A stretch of DNA of 64,000 nucleotides from Subdoligranulum variabile (GCA_004552305.1 SFOX01000025.1:1-64000); one strand, 5' to 3'; positions 7,633 to 17,254 are shown, numbered from the stretch's first letter. Translations and numbers: made by a program. Notes: a model not told the origin generated them from the sequence alone.

Positions 7633-9645
7633 ATGCGCTTTTTGACCCCGCAGCAAAGCCGCACTATGCGTTGGCGGGCGCGGCTGCTCTGCGCCGTGCT
7701 GGCAGGGGTGTGCTTTGGCGGGCTTTTGCTGCGGCTGGCGGTGCTGATGCTGCGTGACCCCGACGGTTACGCCCGCCGCGCTGCCGACCAGCAGCTGCGC
7801 GGCACTACCCTGCCTGCCGCGCGGGGCGAGATATTTTCTGCTGACGGCACGCTTTTGGCTGCCAGCGAAACCTGCTGGACCATCCGCGCCGCCCCGCGTG
7901 AGCTGGACGATGCCCTTGTGCAGCCCGCCGCGGCGGCGCTGAGCAAGATTTTGGAGCTGGACTACGCCGATACGCTGCAAAAGCTGAGCGTGCGCACCTC
8001 CAACGACTGCCTGCTCGCCCGCCGGGTGGGACGCGAGGCTGCCGATGCCGTGCGCAGCTGGTGCCTTGCGCAGGGTGCCGCGGGCATTCAGATCCGCCAG
8101 GACACCAAGCGCGTTTACCCCGAGGGGGATTTTTTGGGCGGGGTACTGGGCTTTACCGACGTGGACAACGCCGGGCTTTGGGGGCTGGAGCTGCGCTACA
8201 ACGATGTCTTGACCGGGCAGAACGGGCAGATTTTGACCGCCAAGAACGCCTGGGGCTACGATATGCCCACCCACTACCAGACGCTGGCGGAAGCTGTACC
8301 CGGCAGCAGCCTGACGCTGACCTTGGACGCCAACCTGCAGCACTGGCTGGAAAGTGCGCTGTCCGCCGCCGTGCAGGAGCATCATGTGGCGCAGCGCGGC
8401 GTGGGCATTGTGATGGACGTCAACACCGGCGCGGTGCTTGCCATGACAAACCAGCCGGACTACGACCCCAACCGCCCGCGCTACCTTATTAATAGTACCG
8501 TGCGGGAGCAGGTCAACGCCCTGCAGGGGCAAGAGCGCAGCACCGCCCTGCAGGCAGCGCAGCAAGCCCAGTGGCGCAACAAGGCGATCAGCGATCTGTA
8601 CGAGCCGGGCAGCGTGTTCAAGCTGATCACCGCCGCTGCCGCCTTGGACACCGGCTGCTGCCGCCCCACCGACCGCTTTACCTGCGCGGGCAAAATTTCG
8701 GTGGCAGGTACGCGGTTCCGCTGCGCCAACGGGCATATCCACGGCAGCGAAACCTTTGCCCAAGGGCTGGCGGTAAGCTGCAACCCCTGCTTTATCCAAA
8801 TCGGCGCACGGCTGGGCAAGGAGAATTTTTGCCGCTATTTCGAGGCTTTTGGTCTGCGCACCGCCACCGGCATCGACCTGCCGGGCGAAGTTCGCCGCAG
8901 CGAATACTACACCGCAGACCGTATGGGACCGGTGGAGCTGGCATCCTGCGCCTTTGGGCAGAGCAGCAAAATCAGCTATTTGCAGATGCTGACCGCCGTC
9001 TGCGCCGTGGTCAACGGCGGGCGGCTGATGCAGCCGTATCTTGTGCAGCGCATCACCGCACCGGACGGCAAAACCACCGATACAGCGCCAAAATTGGTGC
9101 GCCAAGTCATAAGTGAGGAAACCTCCCGCACGATGCGCGAGCTGATGGCAGGGGTCGTGACCTCCGGCACCGGCAAAAACGCTGCGCTGGCAGGCTACCG
9201 CGTGGGCGGCAAAAGCGGCACCAGCCAAAAGCTGGACAGCCAAAACGAGGGCGCGCGCATTGCCAGCTTTGTGGCGGTTGCCCCCATTGACGACCCCAAG
9301 CTGGCGGTGCTGGTCTGCCTGGACGAACCCCACAGCTGGACGACCGGCGGCGGTGCGCTGTCCGCCCCCGTCTGCGCCGAGGTGCTGGAAAAAGCCCTGC
9401 CTTATCTGGGGATCGCGCCCCAATACACCGAGGACGAGCAGCAACGGCTGTTTGCCGCCGTGCCGGATTTTTCCGGGCGGGGTACCGCGTATGCCAAAGC
9501 CGCCTTGGGCGAGTTGGGCTTTGCCGCTGCCGTGCAGGGCAGCGGCGGCACGGTTTTGCACCAGTACCCCGCCGCCGGGGTCAGCGCCCGCCGGGGCAGC
9601 ACCGTGACATTCTATACCGAGGAGGATTGTATCCCCGAAGATTGA
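7633..9645 (+). CDS. spoVD: SpoVD/PBP2-type class B penicillin-binding protein with PASTA domain
   Basis: A 670-aa monofunctional peptidoglycan transpeptidase. The ATG at 7633 has AAGGAGG upstream. There is one N-terminal membrane anchor (about 15-40), a PBP dimer domain (about 55-215) and a transpeptidase domain with SVFK (327-330, nucleophile Ser), SCN (382-384) and KSGT (527-530). A single C-terminal PASTA domain (about 605-662) is typical of SpoVD, the spore-cortex enzyme, though vegetative PBP2x/FtsI relatives can also carry PASTA. No dcw cluster genes are adjacent, which fits a stand-alone SpoVD copy. Its promoter is not clear; TTGACA at 7548 lacks a good -10 partner. Confidence 0.85.
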   Translation: MRFLTPQQSRTMRWRARLLCAVLAGVCFGGLLLRLAVLMLRDPDGYARRAADQQLRGTTLPAARGEIFSADGTLLAASETCWTIRAAPRELDDALVQPAAAALSKILELDYADTLQKLSVRTSNDCLLARRVGREAADAVRSWCLAQGAAGIQIRQDTKRVYPEGDFLGGVLGFTDVDNAGLWGLELRYNDVLTGQNGQILTAKNAWGYDMPTHYQTLAEAVPGSSLTLTLDANLQHWLESALSAAVQEHHVAQRGVGIVMDVNTGAVLAMTNQPDYDPNRPRYLINSTVREQVNALQGQERSTALQAAQQAQWRNKAISDLYEPGSVFKLITAAAALDTGCCRPTDRFTCAGKISVAGTRFRCANGHIHGSETFAQGLAVSCNPCFIQIGARLGKENFCRYFEAFGLRTATGIDLPGEVRRSEYYTADRMGPVELASCAFGQSSKISYLQMLTAVCAVVNGGRLMQPYLVQRITAPDGKTTDTAPKLVRQVISEETSRTMRELMAGVVTSGTGKNAALAGYRVGGKSGTSQKLDSQNEGARIASFVAVAPIDDPKLAVLVCLDEPHSWTTGGGALSAPVCAEVLEKALPYLGIAPQYTEDEQQRLFAAVPDFSGRGTAYAKAALGELGFAAAVQGSGGTVLHQYPAAGVSARRGSTVTFYTEEDCIPED

Positions 9646-9698
9646 CCCGTTGAAAATTTACCGAAAAATCATACATTCCGGCGCGAAGTATGATATAC

Positions 9699-9704
9699 TA
9701 TAAT
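9699..9704 (+). promoter_or_regulatory. Possible -10 element of the ABC/FtsX operon
   Basis: A perfect TATAAT lies 27 bases before the ATG at 9731. No convincing -35 is visible at 16-18 bases upstream, so this call rests on the -10 alone. Confidence 0.4.
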
Positions 9705-9730
9705 GAATTATTGATGCTTCGGAGGATGCC

Positions 9731-10438
9731 ATGCCGCAACCGTATGTATTATTTGACAACGTGTGTAAATATTACCAGATGGGTGACACCCGCATCGCCG
9801 CGTCGGATCACGTCAGCTTTTCGATACAAAAGGGCGAATTCTGTGTCATTTTAGGACCCTCCGGCGCAGGCAAAACCACCGTGCTGAATATGCTGGGCGG
9901 TATGGACACCTGCGACGAGGGTACCATTCTGCTGGACGGCGAGCGCGTGAGCGATTTCGACCAAAAGCGTTTGACCACCTACCGCCGCTATGACGTGGGG
10001 TTTGTTTTTCAGTTTTATAACCTTGTGCAAAACCTGACCGCCCGCGAAAACGTGGAGCTTGCCGCCGAAATCTGCCGCGAACCGCTGGACGCCGACACCG
10101 TGCTGGAGGAGGTCGGGCTTTCAGCGCGCAAAAACAATTTTCCGGCGCAGCTTTCGGGCGGCGAGCAGCAGCGCGTGTCCATTGCCCGCGCCCTTGCCAA
10201 GAATCCCAAAATTCTGCTTTGCGATGAGCCGACCGGCGCACTGGACTACAAAACCGGCAAGCAGGTGCTGGCGCTTTTGCAGGCGACCTGCCGCGAAAAA
10301 GGGCGCACCGTCATTGTAATTACCCACAACAGCGCCCTGGCTGCCATGGCGGACCGGGTGATCCGCATCAACAGCGGGCGCGTTCTGGACGAAACCGTGA
10401 ACCCCAACCCCACCCCCGTAGAAAGGATAGAATGGTAA
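9731..10438 (+). CDS. ABC transporter ATPase, MacB/LolD-like
   Basis: A 235-aa ATPase of the MacB/LolD/FtsE class. Walker A is GPSGAGKTT, Q-loop FQFYNL, signature LSGGEQQR, Walker B ILLCDEPTGALD, switch His VITHN. GGAGG lies 9 bases before the ATG. The stop codon directly abuts the ATG of the 1199-aa FtsX-type permease, so they form one unit. Family members power mechanotransmission or extrusion of peptides and lipids rather than small-molecule import. Confidence 0.93.
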   Translation: MPQPYVLFDNVCKYYQMGDTRIAASDHVSFSIQKGEFCVILGPSGAGKTTVLNMLGGMDTCDEGTILLDGERVSDFDQKRLTTYRRYDVGFVFQFYNLVQNLTARENVELAAEICREPLDADTVLEEVGLSARKNNFPAQLSGGEQQRVSIARALAKNPKILLCDEPTGALDYKTGKQVLALLQATCREKGRTVIVITHNSALAAMADRVIRINSGRVLDETVNPNPTPVERIEW

Positions 10439-13400
10439 ATGCCGCGTACCTACAACAAAAATGTAATACGCACCTTCCGCAGCACGCGCAGCCGGTTTTT
10501 TGCCATATTTTCCATCGTTGCCTTGGGCGTGGGATTTTTAGCCGGGCTAAGCGCCACCCCCGTGGATATGAAGGAATCCATGGAGCGCTATATGGACGAC
10601 AGCAATTTCTACGACCTGCGCGTGGTGTCCACCCTGGGGCTGACTGACGAGGATGTGCAGGCACTGCAGCAGGTGTCCGGCGTGCAGAATGTGCAGCCCG
10701 CCTATTCTGCCGATCTGCTGGTGCAGACCCGGGACGACAGCGCCGTGGCGCGCGCCCACAGCCTGCCGCCCGATGCGGACGATGCCATCAACCGGCTGGT
10801 GCTGACCGAAGGGCGGATGCCCCAAAGCCCGGACGAATGTCTGGTGGAGGTGGGCGCCACCGGGCTGAACCCCACCTACCCGGTGGGTACGGTTTTTACC
10901 GTGACCGCCGAAAACGTGGATTTGGACAGCAAGCTGAACCGCACCCGGTTTACCGTGGTGGGGCTGGTACACAGCAGCAATTATTTCAGCTATGAGCGCG
11001 AGCCTGCCAGCGTGGGCAGCGGCGCGGTGCAGGTGGTCATGTACCTGCAGCCCGAAGCCTTTGCCTATGAAGCGTACACCGAAATTTACCTGACCGCCGC
11101 CGGTGCCAAGGCGCAGAACAGCCTGACCGACGCCTACCGCCAGACCGTGCAGACGGTGGCAGACAACCTTGCCGCTATACAGGACGCCCGCTGCCAAGCC
11201 CGCTATGACGGCTTGCTGGCGGATGCCCGCGCCGAGCTGGACGATGCGTGGCAGCAATACGATGAGGCGAAGGCGGACGCCGACGCCCAGCTGGACGATG
11301 CCGCAGCCGAGCTTGCGGACGGCAGAAAACAACTGCAGGACGGCAAAAACAAGCTGGCAGACGGCAGACGCCAATACAACGACGGCAAGGCGCAGCTGGA
11401 AAACGGAACCAACCAGATGCTGGACGGGCAGGCGCAGCTGAACGATGCGCTGGGGCAGTGGCTGCAGGCCGATGCGCAGTGGCAGCAGGGCAAGCAGGAG
11501 CTGGATGCCGCCAAGGCGCAGCTGGACGAAAACGAGCCTGCCTACCGGGACGGCGTGCAGCAGCTTGCCGATGCCTTGGGTACCGATGCCGCCGAGGTGG
11601 ACAAGCTGGTCGCCGATTTGGCAGCCTACTGCATTGCGCAGGGCATCACCCCGCCGACCGACGCGCAGGGGATGCTGGCGCTGCTTTTGACCTACGGCAA
11701 GGGGCTGCCCCTGCCGCAGTTTTCGGACGAGCAGCTGACGCAGCTTCGCGCCGGTGCTGCCGAGCTGGTGACCCGGCTGGACAGCATCCCCACCGACGCC
11801 CTGCCCAACGACCAAAAGGCGCTGCTGACCGAGGTCAAGGCGCTGGTGCAGGCTGCCGCTAATGCGGAAACCTCCGCCGAAATGTGGGATGCGCTGCAGG
11901 ATTTGTACAGCTGGCTGCAGGCGCACCGCGACCTGCTGCCCGACGAAGTGTACGAGGCACTGAACGCCCTGTTGCTGCAGCTTTTAAACAGCGATGAAAT
12001 GAATCAGCTTGCCGCCGCGCTGGCGGGGTTGGTGCAGTTTCAGCAGGGGCTGCAGCAGTACCAAAGCGGGCTGCAGCAGCTGAACGATGCGCGCGCCGAG
12101 CTGGACGCCGCCTATCGGCTGCTGCAGGAAAAAATGCAGGAACTGGGCGACGCCCAAGGCAAGCTGCTGGACGCCCAAAGGCAGCTGGACGCCGCCGGGC
12201 GTGAGCTGGCAGACGGGCAGCGCAAAATCGAGGAAAACGAACAAAAGCTGGCAGACGGCGAGGCAGAGTACGCCGATGCCAAGGCGGAGGCAGAGCAAAA
12301 GCTGGCGGACGCCCGCGCCGAGATCGAGGACGGCGAGGCAAAGCTGGACGAGCTGGAAAGACCCGTCTGGTACATCTGGGACCGCAGCAAAAACACCAGC
12401 TTCCATTCCTTTAAGTCCAACGTGGACAAGCTGACCGCCATCACGACGGCGTTCCCGGTGTTTTTCTTCCTTGTGGCGGCGCTGGTGGTTTCGACCACCA
12501 TGACCCGTATGGTCGAGGAGGAGCGCCTGCAGATCGGCACGCTGAAAGCCCTTGGCTATGCCCGCGGCACCATTATGCAAAAATACCTCTGGTATGCCCT
12601 CGGTGCATCGGCGCTGGGCGCGGTCGTGGGGTTGGCGGTCGGGTTCCGGGTGTTCCCCACCATCATCTGGTCGGGGTATTCCATAATGTACTATATGCCT
12701 GAAATCGCCACGCCGTGGCGGCTGCAGCAGGCGGTTTTTGCCGGTGCTTCGCTGATTGGGCTTTCGCTGGGCGTTACGGCGATGGCGTGCCGCACCTCCC
12801 TTGCCGAGGTACCCGCCGCCCTGATGCTGCCCCGCGCCCCCAAGGCGGGCAAGCGCATTTTGCTGGAGCGCATCACCCCGCTTTGGCGGCGGCTGCCCTT
12901 TACCTGGAAGGTGACCTGCCGCAACCTGATGCGCTACAAAAAGCGCTTTTGGATGACGGTCATCGGCGTGGCGGGCTGCACGGCGCTGCTGGTGGCAGGC
13001 TTTGGCTTGTCCGACTCGCTGAACGGCATTATCACCAAGCAATTTGACCATGTATCGCACTATGACCTGATGACCATCGTTTCCAAGGAGAGCGCCCTGC
13101 GCGAGGGCGAGGTTTATGACACGCTGTTCGGCGACAGCGAGACCTTTCCCCTTTCGATGGCGGCCGCGGTGGAATCCACCCACTGCGACAGCGCCGACGG
13201 CGAGATAGAGCTGTACCTGATGGTGCCGCAGGATCTGACGCGCTTTGCGCAGCTGATGGACCTGCACGAGCGCTTGGGCGGCAAGCCGACCCCGCTGACC
13301 GATGACGGCATTGTGCTGACCGAAAAGCTTGCCAAGACGCTGGGCGTTGCTGCCGGGGACACCGTGACGCTGAAAAACGCCGACGGCGACGCCGCCCAAT

Positions 13401-14038
13401 TTACCGTGACCGGCGTCTGCGAGCATTATATAAGCAACTACGCCTACATTACCCCCGCCGTGTACACCGCCGCCTTCGGCAAAGCGCCGGGCTACAACGC
13501 CGTGTTGAGTACGCTGCGTGATGCATCGCAGCAAAGCCGCGATGCCATTTCGGAAAAGCTGCTGGATACGGACACGGTGGTCAGCCTGACCTTTACGCAG
13601 GACGCCATTAAGCAGGTGCTGAATATGCTGCGCTCCATTGATGCGGTGGTGGTGCTGATCATCGTCTGCGCCGCCATGCTGGCGTTTGTGGTGCTGTACA
13701 ACCTTTCCAATATCAACATTGCCGAGCGTGTCAAGGAGATCGCCACCATCAAGGTGCTGGGCTTCTATGACCGCGAGGTGTACAGCTACGTCAACCGCGA
13801 AAGCACCGCGCTGAGCTGCATCGGCACGCTGCTGGGGCTTGCGCTGGGCAAGGTGCTGCACGCCTTTATCATTACCACCGTGGAGGTGGATTCGGTGATG
13901 TTCGGGCGGCAGATCGCCCCGCAGAGCTTTCTGTACGCCGTGGCACTGACGCTGGTTTTCAGCACGGCGGTCAACCTTGTGATGGGGCGCAAGCTGAAAA
14001 AAATTTCGATGGTCGAAAGTATGAAAGCCCCCGAATAA
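10439..14038 (+). CDS. FtsX/MacB-type ABC permease with very long coiled-coil insert
   Basis: A 1199-aa permease. A first membrane helix (about 20-40) is followed by a MacB-like extracytoplasmic region to about 250. Then comes an approximately 390-residue Gln/Asp/Ala-rich segment (about 255-640) with many LADG, LDDA and QLNDA heptad-like repeats, strongly coiled-coil. After it comes the first FtsX membrane domain (about 660-800, VSTTMTRMVEEERLQIGTLKALGY), a second N-terminal helix near 850, another external domain, and the second FtsX domain (about 1055-1190, ATIKVLGFYDREV). The duplicated FtsX layout matches YknZ/MacB-like permeases. The coil is of a kind also seen in YhgE/Pip-like proteins and could span the thick wall. 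Partner ATPase is immediately upstream; substrate unknown. Confidence 0.88.
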   Translation: MPRTYNKNVIRTFRSTRSRFFAIFSIVALGVGFLAGLSATPVDMKESMERYMDDSNFYDLRVVSTLGLTDEDVQALQQVSGVQNVQPAYSADLLVQTRDDSAVARAHSLPPDADDAINRLVLTEGRMPQSPDECLVEVGATGLNPTYPVGTVFTVTAENVDLDSKLNRTRFTVVGLVHSSNYFSYEREPASVGSGAVQVVMYLQPEAFAYEAYTEIYLTAAGAKAQNSLTDAYRQTVQTVADNLAAIQDARCQARYDGLLADARAELDDAWQQYDEAKADADAQLDDAAAELADGRKQLQDGKNKLADGRRQYNDGKAQLENGTNQMLDGQAQLNDALGQWLQADAQWQQGKQELDAAKAQLDENEPAYRDGVQQLADALGTDAAEVDKLVADLAAYCIAQGITPPTDAQGMLALLLTYGKGLPLPQFSDEQLTQLRAGAAELVTRLDSIPTDALPNDQKALLTEVKALVQAAANAETSAEMWDALQDLYSWLQAHRDLLPDEVYEALNALLLQLLNSDEMNQLAAALAGLVQFQQGLQQYQSGLQQLNDARAELDAAYRLLQEKMQELGDAQGKLLDAQRQLDAAGRELADGQRKIEENEQKLADGEAEYADAKAEAEQKLADARAEIEDGEAKLDELERPVWYIWDRSKNTSFHSFKSNVDKLTAITTAFPVFFFLVAALVVSTTMTRMVEEERLQIGTLKALGYARGTIMQKYLWYALGASALGAVVGLAVGFRVFPTIIWSGYSIMYYMPEIATPWRLQQAVFAGASLIGLSLGVTAMACRTSLAEVPAALMLPRAPKAGKRILLERITPLWRRLPFTWKVTCRNLMRYKKRFWMTVIGVAGCTALLVAGFGLSDSLNGIITKQFDHVSHYDLMTIVSKESALREGEVYDTLFGDSETFPLSMAAAVESTHCDSADGEIELYLMVPQDLTRFAQLMDLHERLGGKPTPLTDDGIVLTEKLAKTLGVAAGDTVTLKNADGDAAQFTVTGVCEHYISNYAYITPAVYTAAFGKAPGYNAVLSTLRDASQQSRDAISEKLLDTDTVVSLTFTQDAIKQVLNMLRSIDAVVVLIIVCAAMLAFVVLYNLSNINIAERVKEIATIKVLGFYDREVYSYVNRESTALSCIGTLLGLALGKVLHAFIITTVEVDSVMFGRQIAPQSFLYAVALTLVFSTAVNLVMGRKLKKISMVESMKAPE

Positions 14039-14086
14039 CGCTTTTCAAAGTGGATGGAGCATAAGGTGATTTGAGCCGGCGAGAAA

Positions 14087-14206
14087 GCCTTCCCCCGTGG
14101 GGGAAGGTGGCGCGCTTGCGCGCCGGATGAGGGGCAAATGTCCGGCAGCCGCAAATTTTCCCTCATCAGTCACCTGCGGTGACAGCTTCCCCCACAGGGG
14201 GAAGCC
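14087..14206. repeat. Nested-hairpin repeat (R2), full copy
   Basis: A 120-bp element begins with the stem CTTCCCCC/GGGGGAAG, then GCGCGC, GGATGAGGGG paired with a CCCTCATC segment, GTCACCTGCGGTGAC, and a final CTTCCCCC/GGGGGAAG. It matches 49802-49917 and 6004-6098 with only scattered differences. The 14039-14413 gap holds this copy, a terminator and a promoter, and no gene. Confidence 0.8.
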
Positions 14207-14266
14207 ATACGGGCGGTTTACCCGCCGGGTTTGCGCTGGCGCAAATAACCTTGGGAACCGTTTTGA

Positions 14267-14293
14267 TGTGTCCGCTTGTGCGGACACATTTTT
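14267..14293 (+). terminator. Intrinsic terminator after the ABC/FtsX operon
   Basis: TGTGTCCGC (14267-14275) pairs with GCGGACACA (14280-14288) around a TTGT loop and is followed by TTTTT. The same hairpin recurs near 40931 and 58311. Confidence 0.8.
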
Positions 14294-14333
14294 GTTGGCG
14301 GGCAAATTTCACATTCCTGCCCCCGCTTTGCGT

Positions 14334-14363
14334 TTGACGGCAGGCGGGTTCCTGTGGTATACT
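14334..14363 (+). promoter_or_regulatory. Promoter of the M23 hydrolase pair
   Basis: TTGACG (14334-14339) and TATACT (14358-14363) are 18 bases apart, about 50 bases before the ATG at 14414. Confidence 0.65.
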
Positions 14364-14413
14364 GTATTATACGATTGTAATTAAGTTGTCACTTTTTTCA
14401 GAGGTTACAGGCG

Positions 14414-15631
14414 ATGAAGAAAAGATTTGCGGCGGGTATGCTGTCCTTTTTGTTGGCAGCCTGCCTGCTTTGTCCGTTTGCGGCGCTTGCCGATGAAACG
14501 CAGGAAACCCTGACCGAACAGAAAAAACAGGCGCAGCAGGAATACGAGGATGCCAAAAAGCAGCTGGCTGCCCTGCAAAGCCAGACCAGCGCCACCAAGG
14601 GGCAGATCGGGCAGTTGGAGGGGCAGATCGCAGAGATCACCACACAGATCGAAGCCGTGACCGCTGCCAAGCAGGAGGCGCAGCAGCTGGTCGCCGAGCG
14701 CCGCAACATCGAGGCTGCCGCCGCGGAAGCGCTGAACCAAAAGCAAGCCGAGTACGATGCCAACCTTGCCCAGTGCAAGACCCAGATGGGGGCTATGCAG
14801 ATGCTGGACAACGGCGGCGCGCTGGCGTACATAGCGCAGGCCAAGAGCCTGTACGAGGTTTTGACCTTTTCCGAAACGCTGCGCCAGATGAGCGCCCAAA
14901 ACAGCGCCACGCTGACCCGCCTGAACGACGAAGCCGACGCGCTGGAGCTGGCGCGTCAGGCTACCGAGGCTGCCACCGCCGAGGCGGAAGCCGCCGAAGC
15001 CGCGCTGGCAGAGCAGGAAGCGCAGCTGAACGATTCGGAATCCCAGCTGGAAAGTGCGCTGCAGCAGGCAAACTCTGCCCTGTCGGCGCAGCAGGCTGCG
15101 CAGGAGGCACAAAACCTTGTGACCAAGGCAGCCCAAGCCGCCTACTATAAGGCGATAGCCGAGCTGGACGCCTACAACCGCGCCCAAGGCGACAAGTACG
15201 GCGCCAACCTGCATTTTACCAGCCTGGATTTCGGCAACCCGCTGCCCGGACATTACACCATCACCAACACCTTTTCCAGCCCCGACCCGTGGGGCAAGCC
15301 GCACAACGGCACCGACTTTGCCGCCGGCAACGGCACGCCCATCTACGCCGCCGCAGACGGTATCGTCAGCGTGGCGCGCTCGCATTCCAGCTACGGCAAC
15401 TACGTTATGGTCACCCACGGACGTGCCGACGACGGCAACCTGTACGAAACCCTCTACGCGCATATGAGCAGCTATGTCGTTTCCGCCGGGACCCCCGTTG
15501 CCAAGGGCGACCTGCTGGGCTATGTGGGCAACACCGGCAGCGTGTGGGGCGCCTACGGCGGCTACCACCTGCATTTGGAGATCCGCATCAACAACGTCCG
15601 CGCCAACTCGCTGAACTACATTCCGCATTGA
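14414..15631 (+). CDS. Secreted EnvC-like M23 peptidoglycan endopeptidase
   Basis: A 405-aa protein with a clear signal peptide (MKKRF then a Leu/Ala core, cleavage near ALA-DE, residue 26). A long coiled coil follows (about 28-245) and a C-terminal LytM/M23 domain (about 285-405). Zinc ligands are visible in HNGTDFA (H-x3-D) and HLHLE. The layout matches EnvC/PcsB/CwlO-type hydrolases or hydrolase activators that cut peptide cross-links, often controlled through their coil by FtsEX-like complexes. The nearby ABC/FtsX pair is a possible but unproven partner. The next gene, 10 bases on, is a second M23 protein. Confidence 0.9.
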   Translation: MKKRFAAGMLSFLLAACLLCPFAALADETQETLTEQKKQAQQEYEDAKKQLAALQSQTSATKGQIGQLEGQIAEITTQIEAVTAAKQEAQQLVAERRNIEAAAAEALNQKQAEYDANLAQCKTQMGAMQMLDNGGALAYIAQAKSLYEVLTFSETLRQMSAQNSATLTRLNDEADALELARQATEAATAEAEAAEAALAEQEAQLNDSESQLESALQQANSALSAQQAAQEAQNLVTKAAQAAYYKAIAELDAYNRAQGDKYGANLHFTSLDFGNPLPGHYTITNTFSSPDPWGKPHNGTDFAAGNGTPIYAAADGIVSVARSHSSYGNYVMVTHGRADDGNLYETLYAHMSSYVVSAGTPVAKGDLLGYVGNTGSVWGAYGGYHLHLEIRINNVRANSLNYIPH

Positions 15632-15641
15632 GGCTTTTTCT

Positions 15642-17117
15642 ATGACTTCCACTGCCATCAGAACTCCCCGCGCTGTCCGCCGTTTTACCCTTGGGCAGTT
15701 TTTATATGATGTCGGCTTTTGGGTCGAATACACGCTGGTGCGCATCCGGCGCAGTACTGCCTCGGCGGCGGGCTATGCCGCCGAATCGCTGGAAAACCTG
15801 CTGCTGCTCGTGCTGCGCCCGCTGGTGCAGGGGCTGCTGGCGCTGCGGCAAACCCTTGCCCACCCGCTGCAGCTGCTGAAGTTGACCGTTCTGACTGCGC
15901 TGTGCGCACTGCTTGTTGTGTTTGTGCGTACCGGGCTGACGCTGCCCTTTGTTTTGCGGGTCAGCGTTGCCGGGCAGGATGTCGGTCTGGTTGCCAGCGA
16001 GCAGGAATTTGACGCCGCCCACAGCGATGTGCTGGCGCGCGTGCAGGCGGCACAGGCGCTTTTGCAGGCTGCCGGGCAGCCCACGCCCGACTGGGATATG
16101 GAGCCAAGCTACACGCTGACCATTGCGCCGCCGGGCAGCACCGTGATGAACGAGCGCCAGATCACCAACGCCATTCTGACTGCCAGCGGTGGTGAGATCA
16201 CCCAAGCCACCGCCGTGTATCTGGACGATACCCTGCTGTACATCACCACCGAGGGCAACCACCTGCGCAGCTTTTTGGACAACATCAAGGCGGCATGGCG
16301 CACACCCGCCGGCGGCACCGTGGGCTTTGTACACGACCTGCAGCTGGTGGACGGCATCTACCTGACCGCCTCGGTTTCCGGCTACAAGGACGTGCTGGCG
16401 GGGCTGCTGGCATCGGCGGACACCCTGCAGACCAAGGTCGTGACCCACGACACCTACACCCAGCCCATCGACTACGAAACCCAGACCGTACCCGACGACA
16501 GCCTGCCCTTTGGACAGATGGTCGTAGTGCAGGAGGGGCAGCCCGGCAGCCGCTATGTCACCTATGAAACCACAACCGTCAACGGCGAGGTGACCGATAT
16601 GCAGATCATCGGCATTTCCACCATAAACGACGCCGTGCCGGAAGTCGTCCACGAGGGCACCCGGCTGGAAAACGGTATGATCGGCAAGCTGGGCACCGGC
16701 ACCTTTATCTGGCCCGTGCCCAACTACCGCCATATCAGCCGCTGGGCCAACCTGAACCGCGGCAGCCGCGGCTACCACCAAGGCGTGGACATTGCCGCGC
16801 CCTCCGGCACGCCGATCTATGCTTCCGACGCCGGTACCGTCATCACCGCCGAGTACCACCATCACCCCCAGAGCTGGGGCAACTATGTGGTCATCGACCA
16901 CGGCAACGGCTACAAGACGCTGTATGCCCATATGACCAGCTACGTCGTGCAGATGGGCGACACCGTCGAGCAGGGGCAGCTGATCGGCTATGTGGGCAGC
17001 ACGGGATATTCCTTCGGCAGCCACTGCCACTTTGAGATGTACCGCGACGGCACGCTGTTCAGCGCGAAGGAGGTTTTCCCCAATATGCCGACGTGGAACC
17101 CCAATTTTACAAAATAA
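15642..17117 (+). CDS. Membrane-anchored M23 peptidase with G5 domain
   Basis: A 491-aa protein. A cytoplasmic N-terminus of about 80 residues leads into one membrane helix (about 82-105), a poorly conserved extracytoplasmic region, a G5-like domain (about 270-345, ending in the EVVHEGT motif) and a C-terminal M23 domain (about 365-480). Zinc ligands are in HQGVDIA (H-x3-D) and SHCHFEM, the HxH pair. G5 domains bind cell-wall glycans or surface polysaccharide. It is transcribed with the preceding M23 gene and ends at the strong terminator at 17141. Confidence 0.9.
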   Translation: MTSTAIRTPRAVRRFTLGQFLYDVGFWVEYTLVRIRRSTASAAGYAAESLENLLLLVLRPLVQGLLALRQTLAHPLQLLKLTVLTALCALLVVFVRTGLTLPFVLRVSVAGQDVGLVASEQEFDAAHSDVLARVQAAQALLQAAGQPTPDWDMEPSYTLTIAPPGSTVMNERQITNAILTASGGEITQATAVYLDDTLLYITTEGNHLRSFLDNIKAAWRTPAGGTVGFVHDLQLVDGIYLTASVSGYKDVLAGLLASADTLQTKVVTHDTYTQPIDYETQTVPDDSLPFGQMVVVQEGQPGSRYVTYETTTVNGEVTDMQIIGISTINDAVPEVVHEGTRLENGMIGKLGTGTFIWPVPNYRHISRWANLNRGSRGYHQGVDIAAPSGTPIYASDAGTVITAEYHHHPQSWGNYVVIDHGNGYKTLYAHMTSYVVQMGDTVEQGQLIGYVGSTGYSFGSHCHFEMYRDGTLFSAKEVFPNMPTWNPNFTK

Positions 17118-17140
17118 CGACATTTTTTAAACGTTTACCG

Positions 17141-17170
17141 GCGGCTGCCCTTGGGGCAGCCGCTTTTTTT
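17141..17170 (+). terminator. Intrinsic terminator of the M23 pair
   Basis: A perfect 10-bp stem GCGGCTGCCC/GGGCAGCCGC with a TTG loop is followed by seven T. Confidence 0.9.
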
Positions 17171-17181
17171 GCGCTGCCCTC

Positions 17182-17233
17182 TTGACAACTGTGTATACTG
17201 TGTGTATACTGTATATATCGAATGTGTACAGTT
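17182..17233 (+). promoter_or_regulatory. Promoter with overlapping GntR (YtrA-type) operator
   Basis: TTGACA (17182-17187) and TATACT (17205-17210) are 17 bases apart. GTGTATACTGT is repeated in tandem across the -10, and AACTGTGTA (17187-17195) is mirrored by TGTACAGTT (17225-17233) with one mismatch. The first gene encodes a YtrA-type GntR repressor, so autoregulation through these repeats is likely. Confidence 0.75.
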
Positions 17234-17254
17234 CGAGCCTAAGGAGTCATTTTT

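Noticed and set aside
7582..9561. 659-aa open frame antisense to the SpoVD-like gene
   Set aside because: Shadow of a GC-rich gene: no ribosome site, no recognisable domain, codon pattern mirrors the sense gene.
11984..13861. 625-aa frame antisense to the FtsX permease
   Set aside because: Same reason; low-complexity His/Gln/Arg-rich composition typical of antisense translation.
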